From assembly GCA_900312665.1 (NCBI GenBank), contig ONZQ02000003.1, positions 1,220,986-1,284,985 of the forward strand: 64,000 bases of DNA, given 5' to 3'. Within the stretch, counting starts at the first letter, position 1; each line of letters starts with the position of its first letter. The translations under genes and the position numbers were made by a program. The DNA comes from Cephalotrichum gorgonifer (Eukaryota > Ascomycota > Sordariomycetes > Microascales > Microascaceae). Below the pieces are notes generated by a model. It saw only the letters and a list, made by a program, of their open reading frames with translations. It was not told the DNA's origin and did not search any database. Below, piece by piece: positions 44,639 through 56,954 of the stretch.

Positions 44639-47600
44639 TCACGTGACGAAATCCAGAGAAATCAGAAAAAAAGGCATGCATGGCAGCGACATGAGATGGA
44701 ATTCCAGATTCCAGAAGCTTAGCTTAACCACCCCCCGCCCCCACTCGATTCTTCAAACGACATCGTAAGAACATCCCGCGCGAATGTCCCACTCTGGCCC
44801 CGCCCCGCCGTGCCCCCGCGCGCGCGATACCACCACAGGGAGATAGGGAGACAGGGGTCTAGACCAATTTTGTGGTTACACGTTCGATAGAAAAAAAAAA
44901 AAGGGGGGGGGGAGGGGCACGGGACGGTGTGAAAGGGTCTCGGTTGCTGATTTGGGCTTGTTGTGATGGAAGGGGAAGGTGGGAGGGAGGGGGAAGATAG
45001 GAAGGTGGGGGGGCCGCCCGAAGACATCGGCAGGGTGGGGGATACAGAATCTTTGATATGGGTTTGGTGGGGGAGCGGAAAGGTGTGTGGTGGAGAGGGT
45101 GGGTGGGTGCTGGGAAGTCATTAACGCCAAGGGTGTTTTACCTAGTTCTTATTTTCAGGTATTATCACAAGTTCGTCGGCCAGAGGGGGGACGGACGGCC
45201 CAAGGGAAATGATATAGGTAACTGGGACGAGTTGAGGTAACCAGGACGAGTTGCCGCACGTATGGCACATATGGAAGGGGAGGAGGGCGATAGGTTTTCC
45301 CACATGTTTCTTTTTCGATGTTTGGCGTTTGAAGGTGGCGGAGGGGGAAGCTCGAACTTGGCATATGGCTTCTTCCTATGCCGTAAGTCGCTGGAAAAGA
45401 ATTTGAGCTGTAATACTGGATCTGCCAACCGGGAAGACGACCAGGGTTTGGGGGGGGGGGGGGTTAGGCTGTAGGACGACTGCCCCACGTACTTGGGTTA
45501 TCGAGACCAAAAGGAAGACATTCTTCGAGAGAAGAGAAAAAGAGTGGATGACGCGTCTTCCGCCGCATATCGCGTATTAATCTCCTCAATCGCATCACCA
45601 TCCTCAAGCCATCACACGGGGGGCCGGGAATCGGTGAAGCGATTGATGGCTGCCCCTTAGACGAAACCATCCTCCCCTTGCAACCAGCTGCGGGAGAACT
45701 CGCCGCCCCTTTCAACTGGGTGACAGTAATAGCAAGACCTTTATCCGCAAGGGTCCATTCGCTTGACAATGACTGTCCATCGTTTCCGGGCTAGAATATG
45801 CCTCACCAAAACGGGGTTCTGTTGTGGCCCGGGTGATAAGACGGTGAGCTGCTCCAATCCAATGGTGGGAAGCATGTGTCCGGGGATACAGTGTATTGGT
45901 GGACCTGTGCTCGGTCTCTGTGGGTCGGAATAGAAGGCCGCCCGGCTGGCTTGCTGCATCAGCTGGTAAGGGCTGGCCGATTTTGTTTCCTAAGGGGCTT
46001 ACTTCTGGACTCGGGGGTAGGAAACCCGAGGAGAGAGAAAAAGAGCGGAACTCGTGGAAGCGGAGTATCAAGGTGTACTCGGTATAGTCCCGGTAATTAA
46101 CGGCCTATGGGAAACCCCGAAGGGCCCAAGTGGGGAGAAGGTGTGAGACAGCCCCCCCAAGAGAGTCACCTCGGTGAGCGTTCGGGGAGCTTTTGTACAT
46201 CCGACTTTTCGGAGACCACAAAAGGTCCGAGGAACCCGGTGGAATGGAAGGCCGGGTGCAGAAATCTGCCCTCGTGGCCCTGTCCGTACCACTCTACGGG
46301 AAGCGTTAGCCCGGCTGTTGTCTCGGTTGCGTGCGGTTGAGTGAGTGAGGGCCCCCCCCCCTCTTTCCGAATACAAATTCCGAAGTATTTCCCGCTTCGT
46401 GTATCATTGCCGAATGTGATGATGAGTGTGGGCGGCCAAGTGTGGAAGAACAATGGTTCCTGGGAGCTTGTGGTGTGGGGCGGCCCTGTTCTGGAAGTGG
46501 TCCGTCCGTCCATGATCTGGGGTTGGCCCGGAAAGGAATTGTTCTAGAAAATTACTCTTAGCCAAGGGGGCGGGGCGGGGGGGGGGTGGAGACAAGAGCT
46601 CTCATGCTCTTTCTTGGCAGGCGCACTCCGCGAAATCCCTTTCAGGAAGTAAACCTGTAATACACCGAGGGCTGGGATCGCTCTTGTAAAGTTCCTTTGC
46701 AATATTATTACCCGTCGTACGAAGTAGCAACTCGGACCAGGCCCGCCGGTCCGATATACAAGTATACAAGGAGGAAGATCGTTATAATACTACACGCGCC
46801 GGACGGTGTAGTATTTGCCACTCCGGCAGACCGGGGCCCTGTCCCCGAGGTCCCGTGGCATGTGTCGATCCCGGGGTCACACGACCAGCCGCCCCCGCAT
46901 GCCGGCTGAGGATCAGAAGACCTTAATCAACTCGAAGCGGGCTAATGAGGAATGTGGAGAAATGTCAGCCTGACTGGGAGAGGGGTCTCGTCTCGTCTCA
47001 TCTCGTCTCTGCACTGCGATGCCCGAGTCCGGCTTCAGATGGGCCCCCTCGAGCACGGAAACGTAATGTAACAGAGGAGGAAGAGGATGTATCGGGCTAA
47101 AGGAGAGTTGGCCTTGTGCACCGAGTGTGGCGGGGTTGTAAGTCATGGCAATGAGCTTGCACCTTCCCTTCTCGGAGTAATCTCAGACAACAAAACATGT
47201 CGACCCTTAACCATACCCTTGACCCCCGGGTTTATCCCCGGCAGGGACGGGACAGGGCTTTCACCGATGGATCGGACCTCGGGGGCTGGGTCACTGACCG
47301 TCCTGTCTTGCTGCCAGGTCCGTGGGCTCATTCATACTTAATAGGAGCACATCTAATCCAATTGTGGTGGGAAAGAGCGGTGACGAGAGTCAAGGGCGAG
47401 AGTAATATAGGCACTCGTACGAGTAAGCTGTGCCGTCCCATGCACGAGCACTTCTACGTGCAAGTGCTCCGTCAGTAAACAAGTATTAGCCGTAGCTCTC
47501 CTTCTTCGTCGGGCTGTGACCGCCACGGAAGGCGCCATGCCCCTTGCCCCTGCCTACCTCCTACGCCAATACCGGCAGCTTTTCAGGGTATCCGCATTAC

Positions 47601-50309
47601 TTTACTGAGAAAATAATATGTCGTGTGATGGATTCAATACGGTCGGGCCCACAGGGCTTACTCTTACTTTGGGCTCCAATACTTACTTGCACCAGTGGTT
47701 TACTTATTCGTAGACATCCAAGCCACCCGCCAAGCCGCCATCCTTCCCCATATTATCAAAATTGGAAATGGCTGGTGATGCGATGCATACCAACTGACCG
47801 TGCTCAGGGGCGCAGAAAACAGCCCTAAGACGAGCACTAAGGCAGGCACTAAAAACCTCACTCTATAATTGATGACTACCAAATACTTAGGACCGAGTGG
47901 CTAGATTGTGCCAGAAATACTTGTAATTACATAACGCTATACCGACAGTAACATGATGCTTGCTCCCCTTCGCCGCACTGCAGGACGGCGTAGGTATCTC
48001 TTTGTGTTTATGTTGCCGGTCAATCGGTAAGTTGGTGGTTTCAACCATCATGTTCATCAGAGTCACCACACGCGGTACCGACACTAATAATGGCTGCACT
48101 TGCACTAGTAGGTAAAGTACTTTAGTACGCGAAATGTCGGCAATGGGGCAGGGCGGTATTTGTGCTTGTGGTGGGTGATACTGGCCCCATTTCGCTCGCA
48201 TGTGGCAGCCGCGCGCGGTATCAGTGGGGATTGTGGAGCGCCCCACCCCTGACCGTGGGACATGGAAGCACATTCACAATTAACCCCCTTGCCCCTGGCG
48301 CCTTCCCCTTGCCCCAAGCCAAGCGTCCCTGCCTGTGACTCCTCCTAGGGAGTACCAAGCTCCGCACAAGTACTACGTACAATTATTACGAAGACTTACA
48401 ATGCAAGGGTGTACTTGTTCGGACCAGAGGGCGCCCTTCAGTCCACGTGCTGTGAGTCCACGACCATGACCGGCCACAGGTTGTCAGTCTTACAGATCCT
48501 GATCAGGCGGGAATAACGCCCCATGCAGACTTACCTGTACTTGCATGACTCTGAGCTCTGTATGGAGGGGCGAAGTTCCTTTTTTTATTGTTTCGGATCG
48601 GGCACCTCAGCTCAGAACTATTAGATGATGTCGACATGGATGCTCTCAGAATCGTTGTAAGGATCTGGGCTCTAGCGCGTCGCGTTTACTCTTTTCTCCT
48701 CTTTCTCCTTTCCCCCTTTCCCCCTTCCCCTGGTCGCCCACGGACCCGGGAAACGGGTCCATTGTGCCCATGCGCCGGATTAATAAGAACTGTGCCAAAC
48801 ACCAGGTGCCGTCCTCGGACACTCCGCACTCCGCACTCCGCATTCCGTAAATGTAACATAGTTCACACCGAGTTGGGTCCGACCGGGTTCATGCCATTGA
48901 TATTATTTTCATCGGAGCCCAAGGCCCAAGCCCAAGCCCGGGCCCAAGTCCAAGCCTCCTCAGGCCTCCATAATGCTCAGCCCCTACTCCCCGTGCCTGT
49001 TCCGTGTCTACTTACCTGCCCGTAGCATCAACATACTCGTATGGAGTAGAGCGGCCCATGGCTGTAACACTATGTGCGGGATAGTCACCGAGCCGTACAA
49101 AATACGGAGAGCGGGCACTGACTGGTATTAGTCCCAAACCTCTTGCCAGTCGACTCGTACTCGTAATACTCGTAATGGTACGAACTAAAAGGATAGTTCC
49201 AGGTCTCTAGTCGGACCCACTCTCTGCGCTAAATTGGCCGACGTCGTCCTTTCCCCCATCTGTTCAATGTACTGCCTCGACCTAGCTTCCATCCACGCCC
49301 ACACCCGCGCCCACGGCCGCGCCGCCGATTATTACCCCTCCACCAAATTTCACAAAATTCGTTTCTCTTGAACCCCGACTTTCAAACCTCCATCCCCAGG
49401 TTGTTGCTCACGCCCCCCGTTCCCCATTCACCATCGGCGCCTAGTCCTGTTCCCGCCCGTCTAGATCCCCTTGCGCCCACGGTGCCACACCCTTGCAGAT
49501 TCGCGGGTAGCTATAGACGCCCCCACCCCCTTTCCTCGTGACCACCCCCCCGCTACCCTAGCCCGTTGACGGTCTCCTTTTTGTCATCCATTTACCACCC
49601 AACTCCGACTCTACTCGTACTCCAGTCTCCAGAAACCCTCTCACGCGCCTTCATACTTGGATCCTAATCATCGAGACTGAACCCTACCTCCTCCTATACT
49701 CGCCCCGGCCCCACCCGCCCGCCTACTCAGCAGGTCCAATCAAGATCTTCGCCTCACCCACTCGGTCTTCCTCTATGATACAGCTATATCCGCTGTCACC
49801 GCTCCTTACGCGCTTGTCGAACTCGAGGCGCCTGTCGTATAACCTCGCGCCATTTTCACAAGTCAATCCCCGGTGCGCCAGTGGCCGGTAGCTTCAATCG
49901 CAATTCCCATTCCCGATATACCGTGACTCTTACCTTCAGCCTCCAATCTAAGCGACAGCCCTGAGGTGTCAGCTCTTCACTCATCTCCCCTCACCCCCAA
50001 GCCTCCGCCCTGGCTTGGACGTTCACGGGGCCTCGAGGGAAGTTGCTAGTGATCGCCGCCAATCTCCTCTGCCCCCTCTCCCCCCAAAACACACACACAT
50101 ACACAATACTCCCAGCCGTGGCGGCCTTCCGGGGTCATTTCTGCTTTGAAGCCGGGGAGCATGATGAGTGTTGAAGTTTTCGGGAGGAATAAAGCTATTG
50201 TTGGCTGACGCCGGTCAACGCGTTCAATCTCGGCCCTCACAGCGCTCGTCTCATCCCTTCCGGACAGGAAAGAAGCCCAAACTGGCGCAAAACAGCCACG
50301 GCCACAAAC
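44639..50309. other. Gene-poor region, 5.7 kb
   Basis: I find no supported gene here. Contents: A/G homopolymers near 44889-44913; a 14-G run at about 45450-45463; a perfect 12-bp palindrome ACTCGTACGAGT at 47413-47424; TCGTCTCGTCTCATCTCGTCTC at about 46990; an ACTCCGC triplet repeat at about 48824-48842; CCCAAG tandem repeats at about 48918-48952; and a TACTCGTAATACTCGTAATGGTAC cluster at about 49155-49178. From about 49250 to 50300 the plus strand is markedly C/T-rich, consistent with a long promoter or leader of the gene at 50310. The 145-codon frame at 48588 is low complexity and not convincing. Confidence 0.55.
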
Positions 50310-51956
50310 ATGGACTTCTCAGAGAGTATGATTCTGCCCAAGGGGTTTGTGATTAACTCCGATGACATCTACAAGGAGATTGCAAGCTACCCCGTCGTTC
50401 CACCGGACAAGATCAAGGAGTACTGGCGTGGTGAGTAGCCCGTCCCCCCCTTGTCTACCTCTCTACCCAGTGGCGATGACCCTGGTATATGGGAGTTCCC
50501 GACCCCCGTACTTCGGCCGTGCTGACGTTCTAACTCTGCTCAGTCTATACGACTACCTTCCGTCGCCTTATAGACCCGACGGCAAACCGACTAGAGCATT
50601 TCTGGTGGCATGTATGGGGAAGCGATAGGAAACATCTGAGCGGGAAGACGCTGGCCCGACTATTTGAAGAAATCTCCACAGGACCGACAATCGCACCACT
50701 CCCCGGTCCCCCCAACCGATGGGAACCACCGGTCGTAAGCCGCCACCACCCTTTTTTCCCCTGTCGATTCTCCCGAAGGTTTGAGTACTGATCCTAGATT
50801 ATAGTTCGGGGACCAACCTCCTCCCTGGGAAAGGAGAAAAAAGTCGGACAAGCCCTCTACCACACCGGACTCCAGATCCACGGACTCTTCCACCAAAGAG
50901 GACGTCTCTTCAGGAAAGCCGCAGCCGCAGCCGCACCCGATCCTGAAGAAGTCCAGGGGTGACTCGAGGTCGGGACCAAGGCCCACAGCCCACTTCGCGG
51001 TCCCAGATGAGGACGACGGCGAGGCCTCGTCTGGGAGCGCGTCAACAGCAGGTCTGGAAATTCATAGGGCCTCCCCTGGGGGGAAGCCTGAGAAGAGGAA
51101 AGTCTCCACGCACACGCACAAGAAACAGTTCCACGCTTCCACCGCTTCGAAGCGGCGGCCGGCTTTACCTAGGCGGATAAGCTCTCAGTCCTCGGCGTCA
51201 CAGGATCCGACTTCCAAGGATGAGAGTTCATCGTCGACTGCGAAGCCGCAGGGCCAACGGAGTGCGAATGCGGGTGCTGAGGGGACTAATGCCGCCGCGA
51301 CTCGTGTCAAAAGCTCCGCGCCAGTAGCTCCGGAGAAGACACTTAGCTCGAAGGCGGCTGGCAAGCGGCCTGCGGCAAGGCCGGGGCTCGATAGGAATAC
51401 GTCACAGGAGGTTACGCGGAGCGCGGCCAGTGGTCAGCATAAGACGCAGGTGCCGCATACGCGGTCTCTCGAGGACGTCCGAAAGCAGCCGCCAGCGGCA
51501 CCGCAGGAAACTAGCGAGGCCAGCAACGGGCCGATCGCGGCCAAGATGGAGCGGGTGCAGAGCTCGGAGGGACCGCGCCAGAAATCGATGGCGCGGCCCA
51601 CGTTACCCAGGACAAAATCACACGCCGACCCCCCGCGCAAGAAGCCCGAGTCGGCCTTTACCAGGACGCCACGGAATATGCTCGTAGCGGAGCCCACAGC
51701 GTCGACGAATACAGTGGCGGCGCAAGGCACAATAATCGACTTTGACAGGCACACGCCGCGGCCTCCAGTCGATGCCGCCCCGGAGGCTGAGGACCCCGAA
51801 CTCCCCCGGAAATCTTTATCCAGCTCGCTACTCGATTCGAAATTCGTCCCCACGCAGCCGAGTCTAGCGCCCCCAGTGCCCCTCGGCAGGACGAGGAGCC
51901 AGCTGACGCTGTTACTGGAGAGGGAGAAGGAGAGGCGCGGGGATAGTTCTAGGTGA
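50310..51956 (+). CDS. areA GATA-like N-terminal domain (DUF1752) protein
   Basis: Three exons: 50310-50430, 50544-50734 and 50805-51956. They total 1464 nt, giving 487 aa with matching phases; donors are GTGAGT and GTAAGC, acceptors CTCAG and ATTATAG. The N-terminal ~100 residues carry the pattern of the domain named after the nitrogen regulator AreA: ILPKGFVINSDDIYKEI, PPDKIKEYWRVYTTT, RLEHFWWHVWGSD and LARLFEEIS. There is no GATA zinc finger, so this is not AreA itself. The remainder is disordered and basic, Ser/Lys/Pro-rich, ending with a short conserved-looking helix (RTRSQLTLLLEREKERR). Proteins of this type are fungal-specific; their molecular role is poorly defined. A GGDQPPPWERRKKS-like junction follows the second intron. 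Confidence 0.88.
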
Positions 51957-53452
51957 TGAGGGGGTAGTAATTTCATGTATATATATATATCTATCGGTTG
52001 CATCATTCTAGCGGGAGTTATGACTTGCATCGTTCATCACTGGAGTTCGGACTGTAGCCAAAGACAAAAATAACGGAGATAGTTGCGTTTCGGTTTCTAC
52101 GCCTGGAGACATGTGGTAGTATGTATCTAGGGATTTCTAGGGAGATTTGACTAGTCGGTAGGGGAGTGAGTGGCTCGGCGCTCCAATTGCGTGAGTACTG
52201 AATATCTCCATCTGCGGGCAGGGTCTAAGCTTTCATTTCATGTTGCCTTTGGCGCTGGGAGATTTCTTGGGCCGGAGTAGGGCCAGCGCTGCTATGTCGT
52301 CGACGGAAATAGAAAGTCGAAAATGAAAGATATGACGTACTATCGAGCCACGGCGGCAAGATACATGCCTCTACCGGAGATCAGTGAGGGGGGGCGATGC
52401 GCATTCAAGGTGTTATCAGCTGGGGCCGGTCACATTCGAGGATAGCAGTACCATGGTTCGCGTTTATCTCTGCAGGCGTAACAAGCATACAAGTAAAGCG
52501 ACGGCGGAGCCGGTCACTGGAGATAACGCCCGTCCACCCTGGGCTTGGGCGGGCGGTTCGTAAGGACCCGGAGGTGCCGTCGCCCTGGGAGCTGGTAGAT
52601 AAAGTGCAAAAGTGACATATTGGTTCCGGGCGGGCTGTCCGTGCTTACACGGCCGGCGAAGCTTCTCCGCGGAGGAAAGATAACTAGCATCTCGAACAAG
52701 GGGGCCTTAGCACCAATAACAATGAACATGGCAATAGTTATAGACAAACTCCATGTATTACGACAAAGTATAGACCACTTCCGTTGCTAGCCCAAACTAT
52801 TAGGATTTCCTCCATCCTCCTCGTCGTACCTTGTACTTCGGAGAATTAAAGACCAAAGAGCCCCCGAGGTATCTATACCATTTTTCGTGGATCCTTTTTC
52901 TTTCTTTCGCCGTGAATCATGCACGGGACACGGCGTTCCTGCGGGAAGAGACAGGGAAAGGGTGGCAAATCGCAGATTGTTTCGCAGTCTTCCGTCCCCC
53001 TTGCCGCTATGGAGGAATGAAATTAAGGTCCCCCCCCCCTTCCCCCGATATGTGCGGCTTTGTTCCCAGTGTGCGTGCCGTCCCCCCCCCCCCCCTCCGG
53101 GCACTATACACTGTCGATCCTTTTCCCTTCTAGGGCGCTGGCGATTTAGCTCCACGCGGGCGTTCGGTGTGGCTGCACCAAAAACTATTTCCGGGCCCTG
53201 GTGGAGTGGCGGGGCGGGAAAGGCGGATATGACGTCAAGTTGGGGGTGAGACTTGTCCCGAGGACTCGGGGTCAAGGCTGTGGTGTAGCGACGGTGTTAA
53301 TTCTTACCGACGACACATGGTAGGTGGGCGTTGGAGACGCCGGATGGCATTACATAGATATGTATGACAACACGCGAACTAGAGTATAATTTTGTTTACA
53401 TATGTCTAGGTCAATATCATAGCCATTCATTACACCTGTAAGCCCCGTATGC
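51957..53452. other. Convergent 3' intergenic region
   Basis: This 1.5-kb region lies between converging genes. A TATATATATATC stretch follows the first gene at about 51977-51990, a plausible 3' UTR/polyadenylation environment. C-runs occur at about 53031-53046 and 53079-53093. No conserved frame found. Confidence 0.5.
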
Positions 53453-54809
53453 TCATGTCCCCTTTGCAAAGTGCGCGTACTCCTTGTTGAATGCCCTTCC
53501 GATGACCATGCGCCGAATCTCAGACGTCCCCGCTCCAATCTCGTAAAGCTTGACACTATCATGGGTAAAATCAAACAATTAGCGGGAGAAAAACTTGGAA
53601 GAAAATTGCACGTCAAGGGGGGGGAACTCACTCTCTTAGGATCCTCGATGCTGGCATCTCCTCCACGTAGCCCATGCCGCCCAGGAGCTGCACGCAGTCC
53701 AGCGCGCACTCGGTGCCCCTCTCGGCGGAGTACAATATGGCCCCGGCGCAGTCCTGCGTCCTCACGGACCCCTCCTCGTCCACGGCCCTCGCCGTGGCAT
53801 ACGTGTACGACCTTGCCGCCTGGAGCTTCGTGTACATGTCGGCCAGCTTCCCCTGCACGAACTGGTTGTGCGCGATGGGTTGGCCAAACTGCTTCCGCTG
53901 GTGCGTGAAGGGCAGGGCGACGTCCAGCGCCGCCTGCATGAGGCCCAGGGGCCCCGCGCTCAGGACGAGCCTCTCGAGGTCCAGCCCCTCCATGAGGACC
54001 CCCACCCCGCCGTTGACCTTCCCGAGCACGTTCTCCCTGGGCACGAAGACGGAGTCGAAGTTGAGCTCGCCCGTGTTGCTCCCCCTCATGCCCATCTTGT
54101 CCAGCTTCCTCGCGCAGCTGAAGCCCGCCGTCTTCGTCTCCACGATGAAGGCCGTGATGCCCCTGGATCCCTTCTCGGGCTCCGTCTTGGCGTAGACGAC
54201 GATGACGTCGGCGTCGGGCCCGTTCGTGATCCACATCTTGGACCCGTTGAGGACATAGCCCCCGTCGACCTCCTTCGCGGTCATCCGCATGCTCACGACG
54301 TCGCTCCCGGACCCGGACTCCGACATGGCCAGGGCGCCGACGCTCGTGCCGGCGATCAGGCCGGGGAGGTACCTCGCCTTCTGCTCGGGCGTGCCGTTCA
54401 GCTGCAGCTGGTTCACGCAGAGCTGCGCGTGCGCGGCGTAGCTCAGCCCTATCGACCCGGACGCCCGTGATATCTCCTCCATGACGACGCAGTGCGCCTG
54501 GTACCCCATGCCCATGCCGCCGACGTCCTGGTCCGCCGTTATCCCCAGCAGGCCGGCGTCGCCGAGCTTCCCCCACATGTCCGGCGGGAACGCGTTGGTC
54601 TTGTCGGTGTGGGCCGCGACTTCCTCGGGGATCTCGCGGCGGGTGAATTCCTGGACGCGCTCGCGGAGCTCGGCGAGGTCCTCGGGCGCGGGGGACTCGA
54701 AGCCCTTAGGGTGCTTGGAGGAGAGGAGGCGGGTTTGGAGGGCGGGGAGAGGTCGGAAGACGAGGGGCCGGAGGGCCGGTCGGAGCGACCTGAGGGTTAG
54801 TGAGGCCAT
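53453..54809 (-). CDS. ivdA: Isovaleryl-CoA dehydrogenase, mitochondrial
   Basis: Two exons: 54809-53632 and 53555-53453. They total 1281 nt, giving 426 aa; the 76-nt intron has a GTGAGT donor and a GCTAAT branch point. The ATG at 54809 (MASLTLRSLRPALRPLVF) starts an Arg/Leu-rich mitochondrial presequence and is preferred over an in-frame ATG 22 codons upstream. Acyl-CoA dehydrogenase signatures are present: LAMSESGSGSDVVSM, WITNGPDADV, GLDLERLVLSAGPLG and KLYEIGAGTSEIRR. In isovaleryl-CoA dehydrogenases the catalytic Glu lies in the LERL helix, here Glu279, rather than at the usual C-terminal position. The enzyme oxidises isovaleryl-CoA to 3-methylcrotonyl-CoA with FAD in leucine breakdown. 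The head-to-head neighbour encodes the next enzyme's beta subunit, which strongly supports the call. Confidence 0.96.
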
Positions 54810-55180
54810 TGGTAGTGTGATTGATGTTAGGGGCAATTGAACATGGGTATAGAGGAAGTGTGGTTTGGATGTCAAGTTGAAAAACTATCGTCAGTAATTC
54901 GGGGTTTGGTAGGTGTCGGACATGGAGTTGGCGGCGGGGTGAATGGTTGAGCTGGTTGCTCGCTCAGTCGCGGTACAAGTCGGCTTAGAGCGGCTTTCCG
55001 CGGCGCTGGGCCAATGCCGACGTCACGATCCATCCAGCACTTCACTTCCCCGCCGAGGACACTCAATTCCAGGAAGACCACCGCCGCATTCTCTTCATTC
55101 TCTCTCTATCACCTCGGCCGGTAAATTTCCAATCGCCATATTAACACATGCGAAAAGGTAGAGGAAGTGAATTATAGAAC
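54810..55180. promoter_or_regulatory. Bidirectional promoter of the leucine-catabolism pair
   Basis: This 371-bp spacer lies between the start codons of IVD (-) and MCCB (+). Near its centre are CGGCTTTCCG (54991-55000), an inverted CGG/CCG pair with 4-bp spacing of the kind bound by Zn2Cys6 activators; a CCAAT box (55011-55015); and a CRE-like GACGTCAC (about 55019-55026). A short upstream ORF, ATG at 55148 to TAG at 55177, ends three bases before the MCCB ATG. Coregulation by leucine or isovalerate is expected from the pathway, but the binding proteins are not shown by the sequence. Confidence 0.6.
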
Positions 55181-56954
55181 ATGTCGCTCGCACGATCGTC
55201 GAGGGAGCTCCTGCTCCTCCGGCAATTCACGCGCCTCCGGGCCGCCGCGGCCCCCGCCGCGGCCCACAGCCGAAGAAGCATAGCTACCTTTACGCCCCCA
55301 AGCCAGGCCGGCGCGATATCCCTCCTCCAGACCAACGTCGACCCCTCGTCGGAGGAATTCAAGGAGAATGAGCGGCAGATGGCCGAGGTCGTCTCCCGCA
55401 TGAGGGAGCTGACGCAGAAGGCGCAGCTGGGGGGCTCCGCGAAGGCGCGGGAGAAGCACATTGCGAGGAAAAAGATGCTGCCCCGAGACCGCGTCGCGGC
55501 GCTCATCGACCCCGGGACGACGTTCCTGGAGCTGTCGCCGCTCGCCGGCCACGAGCTGTATCCCGAGGCCGAGGTCCCGGCGGGCGGGATCATCACTGGC
55601 ATCGGCGTGGTGGAGGGCGTTCAGTGTGTCATCGTCGCGAACGACAGCACCGTCAAGGGCGGGACGTATTACCCCATCACGGTGAAGAAGCACCTAAGGG
55701 CGCAGGCCGTCGCGCAGGAGAATAACCTCCCGTGAGTTCATTCACTACCAGTTCCTCCTCCTCCTAGCGGCTACTAACGGCGGATTGTATCTGTGCAGGT
55801 GCATCTACATGGTAGACAGCGGGGGCGCCAACCTCCCCCACCAGGCCGACGTCTTCCCCGACCGAGAGCACTTTGGCCGGATATTCTACAACCAGGCGAG
55901 GATGAGCTCCCAGGGGATACCACAAATATCCGTAGTCATGGGTCCCTGCACGGCGGGTGGCGCGTACGTGCCGGCCATGAGTGACGAGAGCATCATCGTA
56001 CAAAACCAGGGCCACATCTTCCTCGCCGGCCCGCCACTGGTCAAGGCGGCCACAGGAGAGGTCGTGAGCGCCGAGGAGCTCGGGGGTGGCCAGATGCACT
56101 CCTCCGTCTCCGGCGTCACCGACTACCTGGCCGTCGACGACGCGCACGCCATCACCCTGGCCCGCCGCTGCATCAGCAACCTCAACTGGCCCCAGAAGCC
56201 CTCGACGCCGACGCCCCAGTTCGAGGAGCCGCTCTACCCGGCGTCGGAGCTCCTCGGCATCGCGACCACGAACCTCCGCAAGCCCCTGCCGATCCGGGAA
56301 GTCATCGCGCGCGTGGTCGACGGCTCCAAGTTCTCCGAGTTCAAGCGGGACTTCGGCACGACGCTCGTCACCGGGTTCGCGAGCATATACGGGCACCGCG
56401 TGGGCATCGTGGCCAACGACGGGATCCTCTTCGCGTCGTCGGCCGTCAAGGGCGCACACTTCATCGAGCTCTGCGCGCAGCGCGGCATCCCCCTCGTGTT
56501 CCTCCAGAACATCGCCGGCTTCATGGTCGGCGCGCAGTCTGAAAGGGATGGCATAGCGAAGCACGGCGCGAAGCTCGTGACGGCCGTGGCGTGCGCCGAC
56601 GTACCCAAGTTCACCGTCGTCGTCGGCGGGTCTTACGGCGCCGGGAACTACGGCATGTGCGGTCGCGCCTTTTCTCCCAAATTCTTATGGCTCTGGCCCA
56701 ACGCAAAGATCGGGGTCATGGGGGGCGAGCAGCTGAGCAGCGTCATGGAGACGGTGGGCAAGGCGGACCCGGAGCTCAGGGACAGGATAGAGCGGGAGAG
56801 CGACGCCGTGTTCTCGAGCGCGAGGCTGTGGGATGACGGGGTAATACCGCCGGAAAATACAAGGAGGTATCTCGGCGTCGGGTTGATGGCCGCAATGGGA
56901 GGGCGGAACGAGGTGAAAGCCGGGGCTAGTAAGTTTGGGGTCTTCAGGATGTAG
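55181..56954 (+). CDS. mccB: Methylcrotonoyl-CoA carboxylase beta (non-biotin) subunit
   Basis: Two exons: 55181-55731 and 55799-56954. They total 1707 nt, giving 568 aa, with a 67-nt intron (GTGAGT, CTAAC, GCAG). The N-terminus MSLARSSRELLLLRQFTRLRAA is Arg/Leu-rich without acidic residues in its first turns and fits mitochondrial targeting. Carboxyltransferase features include AREKHIARKKMLPRDRVAALIDPGT, VDSGGANLPHQADVFPDREHFGRIFYNQA, MGPCTAGGAYVPAMSD, GGGQMHSSVSGVTDYLA, and NIAGFMVGAQSE with the GGSYGAGNYGMCGRAFSP block characteristic of this subunit. It transfers CO2 from biotin of the alpha subunit to 3-methylcrotonyl-CoA, the step after IVD. The alpha subunit gene is not in the window. 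Confidence 0.97.

Noticed and set aside
48588..49025. 145-codon plus-strand frame
   Set aside because: It runs through C/T-rich and CCCAAG repeat sequence and has no recognisable conserved segment.
53350..54576. 408-codon minus frame overlapping IVD
   Set aside because: Arg/Gly/His-rich shadow of the GC-rich IVD frame; the real frame carries the acyl-CoA dehydrogenase motifs.
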